Counted from the stretch's first letter, positions 1 through 6,866 are shown. The stretch: 8,815 bases of DNA from Pseudomonadota bacterium (GCA_023428515.1 JAEYXI010000667.1:1-8815), one strand, 5' to 3'. Translations and numbers: made by a program. The notes: generated by a model from the sequence alone, not told the origin.

Positions 1-1146
1 GTCGTGTCCCTTGCGGTCGGCGCGCCAGATGATGTTGGGTGAATGGAAGTCGCGCAGCACCAGACCGTTTTCCGCGCGCTCCAGCCGGTCGAAGACGGCG
101 TTCCACGCCGCTCGGAAATCCTGACGCAGCGAGTCGCCGGCCGGTCGCCCGGTTGCATAGGGCACATACCAGTCGACCAGCAGCTCGACCTCGATCATCA
201 TCGCGTCGCGGTCGAAGGGCGGCACGTCATGAAATACGCCCGGCGCCGCTTCCAGCCGCGCGGCCCATTTCCTGGCATGGATGGCCGCCAGCAGCTCGGC
301 TCCTGCTGCATAGCGTTCCGCGACAGGTCGGCCTTCCGCATCGAGGAAGCTCTCCGAGCCGAGGTGGCTGATCAGCAGGAAACCTCTTTCGAGATCCTGC
401 GCAAAAATCTCCGGGACCGATATCCCGGCTCCGGCGAGGGCGCGGTCTACCGCCACGAAGGCCGTCACCGACTGAGCGGTATGCGCGATCACGGCATAGG
501 GCTTTCCGTCGCGCACCGGCGGGCCGAGCACCAGCCGCGGCGAGTTCATCAGCACGCGCGGCTCTTCATCCGGCAGCGTGACCGTCTCGTAGGAACGCGC
601 GGAGGCGTCGCCTGTGAAATATTTCCGCGAGGCATCGCCCCAGCCTGCAGCGACAAGGAAGTCGCGCATCGCGAGCGACCCCGCGAAGCGCTCTAAAGTA
701 CGACCCGAGCCGACAATCCGCGCCAGTCTTCCCTCGTCCTCATGCGCCAGTTCAACAGAAACTGTGGACTGGGGCAGCCTGTCGCCCGCCCGCTCCGGCC
801 ACTCGACCAGTGCCGCGCCTGCCGCCAGCATCTCGTCGAGCCCCAACTCGTCGAGATCGTCGGGCGACGTCAGCCGATAGAGGTCGAAATGATTGAGCGG
901 CACCCGGGTCTCATAGGATTGCACCAGCGTGAATGTCGGGCTGGGGACATCCAGTCTTTCGTCGTCGGCCATTGCCCGAATCAGCCCGCGCGCGAGCGTC
1001 GTCTTCCCCGCGCCGAGATCGCCCGAGAGGGCCAGCACGTCGCCGGCGCGCAGCGCCATGGCGAGGTCTTCGCCCAGCCGCACCGTCGCCTTCTCGTCCC
1101 GTAGATGGCGCTCGAGCACTTGCGTCTTGCCCGGGGCAGCGTTCAT
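1..1146 (-). CDS. tsaE: Fused TsaE (tRNA t6A ATPase) / AmgK-like phosphotransferase, 3' end off window
   Basis: Open frame of 382 codons from ATG at 1146 to the left edge with no stop, so the C-terminus is missing. Residues 1–~150 are TsaE, the ATPase of the TsaB–TsaD–TsaE complex that makes N6-threonylcarbamoyladenosine at tRNA position 37. Visible motifs are the Walker A GDLGAGKTT (42–50), PSPTFTLV (68–75), HFDLYRL (86–92) and EWPER (115–119). From about residue 165 it continues into an aminoglycoside-phosphotransferase-fold kinase resembling AmgK, the N-acetylmuramate/N-acetylglucosamine anomeric kinase of cell-wall recycling. Its catalytic loop RDFHSPN (365–371) gives Asp366 as base and Asn371 as metal ligand. 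Such fusions are annotated across rhizobia as bifunctional TsaE/phosphotransferase. The ATG overlaps the divL stop as ATGA and has no clear Shine-Dalgarno, suggesting translational coupling. TsaE is certain; the kinase substrate is inferred from the family. A MurU-like nucleotidyltransferase gene would be expected beyond the left edge. Confidence 0.93.
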   Translation of the reverse strand, partial: MNAAPGKTQVLERHLRDEKATVRLGEDLAMALRAGDVLALSGDLGAGKTTLARGLIRAMADDERLDVPSPTFTLVQSYETRVPLNHFDLYRLTSPDDLDELGLDEMLAAGAALVEWPERAGDRLPQSTVSVELAHEDEGRLARIVGSGRTLERFAGSLAMRDFLVAAGWGDASRKYFTGDASARSYETVTLPDEEPRVLMNSPRLVLGPPVRDGKPYAVIAHTAQSVTAFVAVDRALAGAGISVPEIFAQDLERGFLLISHLGSESFLDAEGRPVAERYAAGAELLAAIHARKWAARLEAAPGVFHDVPPFDRDAMMIEVELLVDWYVPYATGRPAGDSLRQDFRAAWNAVFDRLERAENGLVLRDFHSPNIIWRADRKGHD

Positions 1147-3713
1147 TCAGCGGCGTCGCGCATGCCGGCGGGATTGATCGGAAACAGGCAGATGACAGTC
1201 GTTCCCTCGCCGGGCGCGGTCTCGATGCGCACGCTGCCGCCATGCAGCTCGACGAAGCTCTTCACGATCGACAGGCCAAGACCCGCGCCACGCCGCCGAC
1301 CGCCGTTGCTGCGCGGCTCGAAGCGGCGGAACACCGTGTCCAGCACGTCGGCCGGAATGCCCGGGCCGTCGTCATGCACCGAGAATTCCGTGCCGATCTC
1401 CAGCCCCCGGCAAGCCAGCTTTATGGTGCTGCCGTCCGGCGCGTAGTTCACCGCGTTGCTCAAGAGATTGTAGAGGATCTGCCGAATGCGGACCTCATCG
1501 CCAAGTATCAGTTCCGGTGCAAACACCGTCTCGACCTTGAGCGCGATCGAATGCTCGTCAAGCCGGTCGGCGATCAACTCGCCCGCCGCCGCGATCGTCT
1601 TCTTGACGTCGACCTCGGAAATGTCGAGCTCCATGATGCCGGCGTCGACGGTGGCTAGGTCGAGGATGTCGTTGACGATGGTCAGCAGCACAGAGGACGA
1701 CGAGCCGATATGTTCGACATATTCGCGCTGGCGCGGCTCGAGCAGCCCCGTCGTGGGTAGCGAAAGAAGCTCGGTGAAGCCGATGATGTTGGTCAGCGGC
1801 GAGCGCAGCTCATAGGAGACATGCTGGACGAAATCGTTCTTCAGCTGGTCCGCCTTCTGCAGCGCCTCGTTCTTCTCCTTCAGCGCTCGCTCGACGTTTT
1901 CCCGGTCGGTCACGTCGACGAAAGTGATCATCACCTGTCCGTTCGGGAGGTGGATGACGCCGTAGCGCAGCACCGCGCCGTTGGCCAGTTCCGTCTGGCC
2001 ATGGCGGTCGCGACGCTCCTCGTCGAAGCCGGTGACGGAAGCGACGAAGCCGGCCCATGGGCTGTCCTTGGCCAGCGGCTCACAGCGCGTCCTGATATCC
2101 GAGATATGCATCTTCTGGGCGACGATGTCATCCGAGAGCTGCCAAAGCGCGTTGAAGGCCGGATTCGATAGCCTGATGCGGCCGTCCGGCCCGAACACGG
2201 CCACCCCTTCCGCCAGATTGTCGAGCGTCTCGCCCTGTACGCGCACCGCCGTGGCGTAGCGGCTTTCGAGGTCCATCTTTTCGGTCAGGTTCTCGAACAC
2301 CCAGGTGACGCCGCCCTTGGGCTGCGGATTGGCGACGACGCGGACGGTACGGCCGTCAGGCAGATGCCAGAGATGTTCCTGCGGGTCGACCGAGCGGTAG
2401 GCGGAAAGCAACCCTTCCTTCCAGCGCCGCCATTCCGGCTGCTCGGCGATCTTGCCCTCGCTGCGCAGCCTGTCGATCAGCAGCGCGTTGTCGGGCGCGC
2501 TCGCCAGGAAACCGTGGTCCAGTTCCCAGAGTTTCTGGAAAGCCTGGTTGAAGAAGCGCAGCTTCTCATGCTCGTCGAAGATCGCCACCGCCGTGGTGAG
2601 CCGGTCGAGCGTATCGGCATGGCTGCGCACCGTGCGCTCGTGCTCGGCGCGGATGGCGTCGATCTCGCTCCTGTCGAGAGCTATACCTGCCGACCCTTCC
2701 GGGCCGGAATAATCCGTCACCGCGAGAACGCGACGGTCGCCGGCGATCACGGTCGACAGCGCCTGGTCGAAAACGGGCCGCGACCGGTGCTCCCTGTCGA
2801 TCGCCTCGCGCGCCTGGGTACCAAGCAGCTCCTTGCCTTCGCGAATGGTGGCTTCCGCATCCGTCGCCTCGACGGCCGACGCGTAAGCGCGGTTCACCCA
2901 CCGCAACTGCCCGTCCTTCGCCCGGATCCAGAACGGCATGTTGAGCGCGTCGACCAGGCCGAGCATCGTCTCGTGGTTTTCCGAAAGCCTCTGATTGTCG
3001 AGCTTCAGCCGCGCCTGCATGCGCTGGCTTTCGGAGAGCGACAGGAAACGCACGATGACGTAGGCGGCGTTCTTGCGTCCTTGCACTTCGAGAGGCGCAC
3101 CGTTCTGCGCCTCGATCACCAGGTCGAAGGCGATGCTTCTTTCGCGCAGCGCCGCCACCGCGTTCTCGAGCGCCGCCGCCGAGCGCGGCATCAGCCAGCG
3201 CCCGAAGGCGAGGAAGGAGGCGCGCTCCTCGGGCGCGCCGCTCTCCGCCGGCAGCGAGCCGACCAGTTCCGGCTTCCGCCTGTCGTCGTTCCAGACGATG
3301 ATGCGCTGGTCGCGCAGATTGAGCAGCGCTTCGGAGCGCTGGATCGCCGCGTTGAGATCGCCGACGCGGCTGCGCAGCTCGACGTTCTCCGCCGCGGTCC
3401 GCGCTCGCTCGCGGATCAGGACGATCGCCGAAAGGAGCGCTGCACCCATGACGCCGGCGAACATCGCAAGCTGCATCACCTCGAGCGTGCCGAAGGACAG
3501 CAGCGCGCGCGCCTGCGTCTCCTGCGCATGCGCCATGCCGGCGACGAGCGCAGCCGAAGTCGTGCAGCCCAGGAGCAAGGTCCTGCGGAAGAATGAAAAC
3601 GGTTGAGCGCCACGGACACGCGTTCCCTGGCCGCCCATCGGAGCGACGCACCCGGAATCGCCGTTCCGGCCGGAATCGACCTGTCCCGCCTGACGCGGGG
3701 CTTCCCCCGGCAT
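1143..3713 (-). CDS. divL: DivL-type multi-PAS pseudo-histidine kinase (Tyr in the H-box)
   Basis: 856 residues from the chosen ATG. That start has a strong GGAGAGG eight bases upstream, whereas the farther ATG at 3809 and the ATG at 3638 lack good sites. A hydrophobic signal-like stretch (~43–64, ending AHAQ) and a membrane segment (~78–100) come first. About three PAS-like regions follow (~250–340, 370–473, 493–603), then a dimerisation helix and an HATPase domain. The helix reads HVSYELRSPLTNIIGF, so Tyr634 sits where histidine kinases have the phospho-acceptor His. The ATP site looks intact: N-box NLLSNA (749–754), DDGPG (781–785) and GAGLGLSI (809–816). Tyr at this place is the hallmark of DivL. 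In Caulobacter DivL binds DivK~P and controls the CckA–ChpT–CtrA cell-cycle pathway from the membrane, and its Tyr is not needed for essential function. The gene lies after the ahcY terminator, so it needs its own promoter, and it overlaps tsaE by four bases. The identification rests on the H-box, the architecture and recalled synteny. Confidence 0.9.
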   Translation of the reverse strand: MPGEAPRQAGQVDSGRNGDSGCVAPMGGQGTRVRGAQPFSFFRRTLLLGCTTSAALVAGMAHAQETQARALLSFGTLEVMQLAMFAGVMGAALLSAIVLIRERARTAAENVELRSRVGDLNAAIQRSEALLNLRDQRIIVWNDDRRKPELVGSLPAESGAPEERASFLAFGRWLMPRSAAALENAVAALRERSIAFDLVIEAQNGAPLEVQGRKNAAYVIVRFLSLSESQRMQARLKLDNQRLSENHETMLGLVDALNMPFWIRAKDGQLRWVNRAYASAVEATDAEATIREGKELLGTQAREAIDREHRSRPVFDQALSTVIAGDRRVLAVTDYSGPEGSAGIALDRSEIDAIRAEHERTVRSHADTLDRLTTAVAIFDEHEKLRFFNQAFQKLWELDHGFLASAPDNALLIDRLRSEGKIAEQPEWRRWKEGLLSAYRSVDPQEHLWHLPDGRTVRVVANPQPKGGVTWVFENLTEKMDLESRYATAVRVQGETLDNLAEGVAVFGPDGRIRLSNPAFNALWQLSDDIVAQKMHISDIRTRCEPLAKDSPWAGFVASVTGFDEERRDRHGQTELANGAVLRYGVIHLPNGQVMITFVDVTDRENVERALKEKNEALQKADQLKNDFVQHVSYELRSPLTNIIGFTELLSLPTTGLLEPRQREYVEHIGSSSSVLLTIVNDILDLATVDAGIMELDISEVDVKKTIAAAGELIADRLDEHSIALKVETVFAPELILGDEVRIRQILYNLLSNAVNYAPDGSTIKLACRGLEIGTEFSVHDDGPGIPADVLDTVFRRFEPRSNGGRRRGAGLGLSIVKSFVELHGGSVRIETAPGEGTTVICLFPINPAGMRDAAE

Positions 3714-3847
3714 GCCTTGTACCTCTCCGCCGCCCGACTGAAGACCGCCCTGGACGAGCACGTCGCCGCCGGTCCCCGTAACCCGGTGGCGTCGCGAATC
3801 ACCAACCATAACCCTTGCGCGAATCGGCGTGAAGGAGCGCCGGCGCC
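3714..3847 (-). promoter_or_regulatory. divL upstream region with GANTC methylation sites
   Basis: This 134-bp stretch between the ahcY terminator and the divL start must hold the divL promoter unless readthrough drives the gene. I see no convincing -35/-10 pair and no TTAA-N7-TTAA CtrA box. It does hold two GANTC sites (3796–3800 and 3821–3825), each lying in a minus-strand GATTCGCG repeat 25 bp apart. Two more GANTC sites follow within the first codons (3655–3659 and 3673–3677). GANTC is the CcrM methyltransferase target in Alphaproteobacteria. Its regulatory role here is inference. Confidence 0.4.
3722..3728 (-). promoter_or_regulatory. Ribosome binding site deciding the divL start
   Basis: GGAGAGG on the minus strand, eight bases before the ATG at 3713. 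It matches the anti-Shine-Dalgarno well. The alternative in-frame ATGs at 3809 (only AAGG three bases away) and 3638 (no purine-rich stretch) are poorer, so 3713 is taken as the start. Confidence 0.7.
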
Positions 3848-3884
3848 AAAAATAAAAACCGGGCGAAAGTCAATCGCCCGGTTT
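3848..3884 (-). terminator. Rho-independent terminator of ahcY
   Basis: A perfect 11-bp inverted repeat (3856–3866 pairing with 3874–3884, AAACCGGGCGA and its complement) closes a seven-base loop. On the minus strand it is followed at once by TTTTTATTTTT. It lies 28 bp after the ahcY stop, so it ends transcription coming from ahcY and separates it from divL. Confidence 0.92.
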
Positions 3885-3912
3885 CAATATGTTGTGGTTG
3901 TGAAGCCTATTC

Positions 3913-5307
3913 TTAATAGCGGTAGTGTTCCGGCTTGAAGGGCCCCTGCGGCGTCACACCGATATAGGCGGCCTGCTCGCCGGACAGTTCGGTGAGCTTC
4001 GCGCCGAGCTTGTCGAGGTGCAGCTTGGCGACCTTCTCGTCCAGATGTTTCGGCAGCACGTAGACCTGGTTCTGGTACTGGCCGTGGTTGGTGAAGAGTT
4101 CGATCTGCGCGAGCACCTGGTTGGTGAAGGAGGCTGACATCACGAAGCTGGGATGGCCCGTCGCGTTGCCGAGATTGAGCAGGCGGCCTTCCGACAGAAG
4201 GATCATGCGCTTGCCGTCCGGGAAGGCGATCATGTCGACCTGCGGCTTGACATTGGTCCATTTCAGATTGCGCAGCGAGGCCACCTGGATCTCGTTGTCG
4301 AAGTGGCCGATGTTGCCGACGATCGCCATGTCCTTCAGCTTGCGCATGTGGTCGAGGGTCAGCACGTCCTTGTTGCCCGTCGCGGTGATCACGATGTCGG
4401 CGGTCGGGATGGCGTCGTCCATCGTCACCACCTCATAACCGTCCATCGCCGCCTGCAGCGCGCAGATCGGATCGGCCTCGGTGACCTTGACGCGGGCGCC
4501 GGCGCCCTTGAGCGAAGCGGCCGAGCCCTAGCCGACGTCGCCGTAGCCGGCAACGATCGCAACCTTGCCGGCCATCATCACGTCGGTCCCGCGGCGGATG
4601 CCGTCGACCAGCGATTCCTTGCAGCCATACTTGTTGTCGAACTTCGACTTGGTGACACTGTCGTTGACGTTGATCGCCGGGAAGGGCAGCAGGCCCTTCT
4701 TCTGGAGCTGGTAGAGCCGGTTGACGCCGGTCGTCGTCTCCTCGGTCACGCCCTTGATCGCGTCGCGTTGCTTGGTGAAGAAGCCCGGAGAAGCAGCCAG
4801 ACGCTTCTTGATCTGCGCGAAGAGGATTTCCTCTTCCTCGCTGCCCGGCTTGGACAGCACGTCCTCGCCGGCCTCGGCGCGCGCGCCGATCAGTATGTAC
4901 ATGGTGGCGTCGCCGCCGTCGTCGAGGATCATGTTCGACTGGCCACCGTCGGCCCACTGGAAGATCTGGTCGGTGTATTCCCAATACTCTTCCAGCGTCT
5001 CGCCCTTGACGGCAAAGACCGGGATGCCGGCTTCGGCGATCGCCGCCGCGGCATGGTCCTGCGTCGAGAAGATGTTGCACGACGCCCAGCGGATCTCGGC
5101 GCCCAGCGCCTTCAGCGTCTCGATCAGCACGGCCGTCTGGATCGTCATGTGCAGCGAGCCGGTGATGCGCGCGCCCTTCAGCGGCTGCTTGTCGCCGAAC
5201 TCCTCGCGGCAGGCCATCAGGCCCGGCATCTCGGTCTCGGCGATCTCGATCTCCTTGCGGCCCCAGCCGGCAAGCGACAGGTCGGCGACTTTGTAATCCT
5301 TGGCCAT
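3913..5307 (-). pseudogene. ahcY: Adenosylhomocysteinase, complete frame broken by one in-frame amber codon
   Basis: S-adenosylhomocysteine hydrolase splits SAH into homocysteine and adenosine with bound NAD, relieving inhibition of methyltransferases and feeding methionine regeneration. The frame spans 464 codons before the stop, the usual length of the rhizobial enzyme. It shows SLHMT (His53), [12 protein letters not shown] with the catalytic Lys220 and Asp224, the bacterial insertion around residues 145–170, and the C-terminal KPEHYRY that supplies the NAD-contacting Lys and Tyr. At codon 260 (4530–4528) the expected AAG Lys of GYGDVGKG is TAG. The frame after it, from GSAASL onward, is undamaged. 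The product as read is therefore a 259-residue fragment ending in the Rossmann glycine loop, lacking most of the NAD domain. A second ATG at 4446 could at best give the C-terminal part. A single A-to-T change explains it: sequencing error, recent mutation, or suppression. The start at 5307 is preferred over 5313 because GGAG then sits seven bases away. A terminator follows. Confidence 0.93.
4528..4530 (-). other. In-frame TAG at the conserved Lys of the ahcY NAD-binding motif
   Basis: The minus strand reads GGC GAC GTC GGC TAG GGC TCG. In the family this is GDVGKGS with Lys as AAG or AAA, so one base change (AAG to TAG) accounts for the stop. Both flanks are collinear with the family and no other stop occurs in the frame. 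Confidence 0.9.
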
Positions 5308-5314
5308 GCTCATG

Positions 5315-5318
5315 CTCC
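5315..5318 (-). promoter_or_regulatory. Ribosome binding site favouring the internal ahcY start
   Basis: GGAG on the minus strand lies one base from the ATG at 5313 but seven bases from the second ATG at 5307. The latter spacing is the functional one, giving a protein that begins [11 protein letters not shown], as usual for rhizobial AhcY. Confidence 0.55.
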
Positions 5319-5345
5319 GAAAATTTTGCGATCAGCCCGAAGCGC

Positions 5346-5364
5346 GCCCGGCGTCATGCCGGGC
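5346..5364 (-). promoter_or_regulatory. Small GC hairpin in the ahcY leader
   Basis: A seven-base perfect stem (GCCCGGC with GCCGGGC) around a five-base loop, about 28 bases before the ahcY Shine-Dalgarno. No U-tract follows, so it is not a terminator. It may be a leader structure or chance in GC-rich DNA. I could not match it to a SAM-II or SAH riboswitch. Confidence 0.3.
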
Positions 5365-5469
5365 CAATCCGACGCTCCAGTCTTTTGACAGCGCAGCGCC
5401 CCGATGGACGGACGCGTGCGCGAAAGATGCGCCGTGACTAGCAGATCGCTCCGAAATCGACAATGGGAT

Positions 5470-5485
5470 ATAAAGAAATCTTTAT
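5470..5485. promoter_or_regulatory. Palindromic operator candidate upstream of ahcY (SahR-like?)
   Basis: A perfect inverted repeat ATAAAGA-AA-TCTTTAT in an AT-rich patch inside GC-rich DNA, about 165 bp before the ahcY start and 38 bp after the HPr stop. ahcY in many Proteobacteria is reported to be controlled by SahR, an ArsR-family repressor responding to SAH and binding AT-rich palindromes. From memory the alphaproteobacterial site resembles this, but I cannot verify it. A possible minus-strand -35 (TTGTCG) with a weak -10 (TAGTCA) 17 bp later lies just downstream, at about 5435–5463. Confidence 0.5.
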
Positions 5486-5522
5486 TCGTGCATATGATCG
5501 GCTGCCGGGACGGCCGCCCAAC

Positions 5523-5825
5523 CTACACTTCCTCGCCGAACCGGGTGGCGATCAATTCACCGATCGCGGCCATGGCCGCTTCGGCTTCCGGGCCACTGGC
5601 CGTCACGCGTATCGAGCAACCCGGGCTGGCGGCGAGCATCATCAGGCCCATGATCGAGGTGCCGCCGACCTTGATGCCGTCCCTTTCGACCGAGATGGTC
5701 GCCCGGAAGGAATCCGCGAGCTGGACGAATTTGGCTGAAGCGCGCGCATGGAGGCCGCGCTGGTTGATGATCAGGAAGTCGCGGGCGATGGCGCCGTCTG
5801 CTTCGGAAGTTCCGGCCCCGCTCAT
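5523..5825 (-). CDS. ptsH: HPr phosphocarrier protein of the PTS
   Basis: 100 residues, a small cytosolic HPr that carries phosphate from enzyme I (PtsP/EINtr in most rhizobia, not in this window) to EIIA proteins. The phosphorylation loop NQRGLHARASAKF places the active His at residue 26. GGTSIMGLMML carries Ser57, the equivalent of Ser46, which HprK phosphorylates. Both sites are present, so the protein can be phosphorylated by both routes. It is about a dozen residues longer at the N-terminus than the classical 85–88-residue HPr. The start lies 10 bp after the EIIA stop with a GGGGCAGG purine stretch immediately before it, indicating one transcript with EIIA and, further upstream, hprK. 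No sugar permease gene accompanies it, so a regulatory role is likely. Confidence 0.95.
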   Translation of the reverse strand: MSGAGTSEADGAIARDFLIINQRGLHARASAKFVQLADSFRATISVERDGIKVGGTSIMGLMMLAASPGCSIRVTASGPEAEAAMAAIGELIATRFGEEV

Positions 5826-5835
5826 CCTGCCCCGC

Positions 5836-6237
5836 TTATTTGGCCGCCAGAAGCTGGCTGGCGACGTTGATGTATTTGCGGCCGGCGGCCTGCGCCTCCT
5901 CCACCGCGACCTGGAGCTTGTCGGCCTTTCGCACGCTCGACAGCTTAATCAGCATGGGCAGGTTCATGCCGGCGATGACCTCGATATGGCCGGCCTCCAT
6001 CACCGAGATGGCGAGGTTGGAGGGCGTCCCGCCGAACATGTCGGTCAGCACCACCACGCCGGAACCCTGGTCGACACGGGCCACGGCATCGACGATGTCG
6101 CTGCGCCGCTTCTCCATATTGTCGTCGGCACCGATCGAGACGGTCTCGAAATTTTCCTGCGGGCCGACGACGTGTTCCACGGCGTTGCGGAACTCTTCGG
6201 CCAGCCGACCGTGCGTTACTAGCACCAAGCCGATCAT
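5836..6237 (-). CDS. PTS EIIA component, mannose (EIIA-Man) family
   Basis: 133 residues matching the EIIA-Man fold, a cytosolic phosphate acceptor from HPr. The active His is residue 9 (LVTHGRL), and the conserved LTDMFGGTPSN lies at residues 64–74. There are no IIB, IIC or IID partners in this window, and the length fits a free-standing EIIA-Man. In alphaproteobacteria this protein (often annotated manX or ptsM) sits beside hprK and ptsH and is thought to serve regulation rather than sugar uptake. The ATG follows GGGAAGT, an acceptable Shine-Dalgarno. HPr follows 10 bp after the stop. The 184-bp gap to hprK contains a hairpin and a possible promoter, so EIIA–HPr could be expressed separately from chvG–hprK. 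Confidence 0.94.
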   Translation of the reverse strand: MIGLVLVTHGRLAEEFRNAVEHVVGPQENFETVSIGADDNMEKRRSDIVDAVARVDQGSGVVVLTDMFGGTPSNLAISVMEAGHIEVIAGMNLPMLIKLSSVRKADKLQVAVEEAQAAGRKYINVASQLLAAK

Positions 6238-6421
6238 ACTTCCCAGGCTTTCGTCATCATCCGTTCACCGGCATTCTGTAGAGCCTGCCCCAGACTCCCG
6301 CCCATCCGGGGCGACCGGTCAGCGGGGCCGCAATCTTGTCGACGCGGGAAGCGTTGACAAGCCCAAATTTGCGCATCGCATGACCATTTTGCCGCAGCGC
6401 AGCATCCGTACCAGTCCGTTT
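6238..6421 (-). promoter_or_regulatory. Gap between hprK and EIIA: imperfect hairpin and possible promoter
   Basis: This 184-bp gap interrupts an otherwise tight run of genes. It holds an inverted repeat at 6335–6361: arms CTTGTC/GACAAG then ACGC/GCGT, one G·T (plus strand) or A·C (minus strand) pair, and a five-base loop. On the minus strand TTGTCA is followed 17 bp later by AAGATT, a weak -35/-10-like pair overlapping the repeat. No U-tract follows, so it is not an intrinsic terminator. I see no convincing gene here. Confidence 0.35.
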
Positions 6422-6865
6422 TCAATCAAAAGGCGGCAGCGAAAGCCGCGCCATGACCGCCATCACCGCCGCCCGGGGGTCGTCCGCCGAGAGCTTCAGG
6501 AGCGGCGTGTCACAGCCTGCCAGAGCCTCCGTTTCGGTCTCCGGGAACCGTTGCGCCGCGCCACGCTCCACCAGCCGCACCAGAATATCGACGGGCGCCT
6601 TCATCTCATACGAGACGGGCCGCGGGCCGACGCCTCTCGCCTCGACCAGTCCGGCGATCGTCGCCGGCGCCGCGCAGGTCAGGCGACCATCGTGGGCCGA
6701 CAGGAAAATCTGGTCATCGGCCACCAGCCGCGCAAACAGTCCGGACGACCGAGCATGGCATATAAGTGCGAGGGCGAGCTGCGTCTTGCCCGAGCCGGCC
6801 TCGCCCGCGATCACAATGCCGCGATCACCAAGCACGACCGCGCTGGCATGAAAATTCCCGGTCAC
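6422..6865 (-). CDS. hprK: HPr kinase, short alphaproteobacterial form (catalytic domain only)
   Basis: 147 residues from a GTG start one base after the chvG stop. HprK phosphorylates a serine on HPr using ATP, linking PTS phosphorylation to metabolic state. The Walker A GEAGSGKTQ spans residues 21–29, LVADDQ carries the Asp pair, and VEARGVGP corresponds to the family's E-[IL]-R-G-[LV]-G signature. Firmicute HprK/P has about 310 residues with a separate N-terminal domain. This protein consists of the C-terminal catalytic domain alone, as is typical of alphaproteobacteria. The target Ser57 is present in the HPr encoded just downstream. There is no strong Shine-Dalgarno, so expression probably depends on coupling to chvG. 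The close link suggests co-expression with ChvG/ChvI. Confidence 0.92.
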   Translation of the reverse strand: MTGNFHASAVVLGDRGIVIAGEAGSGKTQLALALICHARSSGLFARLVADDQIFLSAHDGRLTCAAPATIAGLVEARGVGPRPVSYEMKAPVDILVRLVERGAAQRFPETETEALAGCDTPLLKLSADDPRAAVMAVMARLSLPPFD

Positions 6866-6866
6866 G

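Noticed and set aside
43..696. 217-codon plus-strand open frame
   Set aside because: It is antisense to the phosphotransferase half of the TsaE fusion, where the minus strand shows the RDFHSPN loop.
2364..3596. 410-codon plus-strand open frame
   Set aside because: It lies wholly antisense to divL, is rich in Arg/Ala/His/Asp as expected of a shadow frame in GC-rich DNA, and has no recognisable domain. The minus-strand frame has clear PAS and kinase motifs.
3714..3809. Extended divL start at ATG 3809 (888 residues)
   Set aside because: The extra 32 residues are low-complexity Gly/Gln/Val, and the upstream site is weak (AAGG three bases from ATG). The ATG at 3713 has a strong GGAGAGG at eight bases.
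4153..5388. 411-codon plus-strand open frame
   Set aside because: It is antisense to ahcY, whose conserved motifs run through the region. The composition is typical of a shadow frame.
5308..5522. SAM-II or SAH riboswitch before ahcY
   Set aside because: I compared the leader by eye with the remembered cores of both classes and could not place the conserved stems. A GGGGCGCTGCGC stretch only loosely resembles the SAH core. A covariance-model scan would settle it.
5502..5522. GGCCG-centred dyad just after the HPr stop as a terminator
   Set aside because: The arms are short and no U-tract follows on the minus strand.
6234..6425. 63-codon minus-strand frame from TTG between hprK and EIIA
   Set aside because: It curiously overlaps both neighbours at their ends (TTGA and ATGA). 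However, it starts with TTG, has no Shine-Dalgarno, shows no domain, and has an erratic Cys/Trp/Arg-rich composition. It would need conservation in relatives to be believed.
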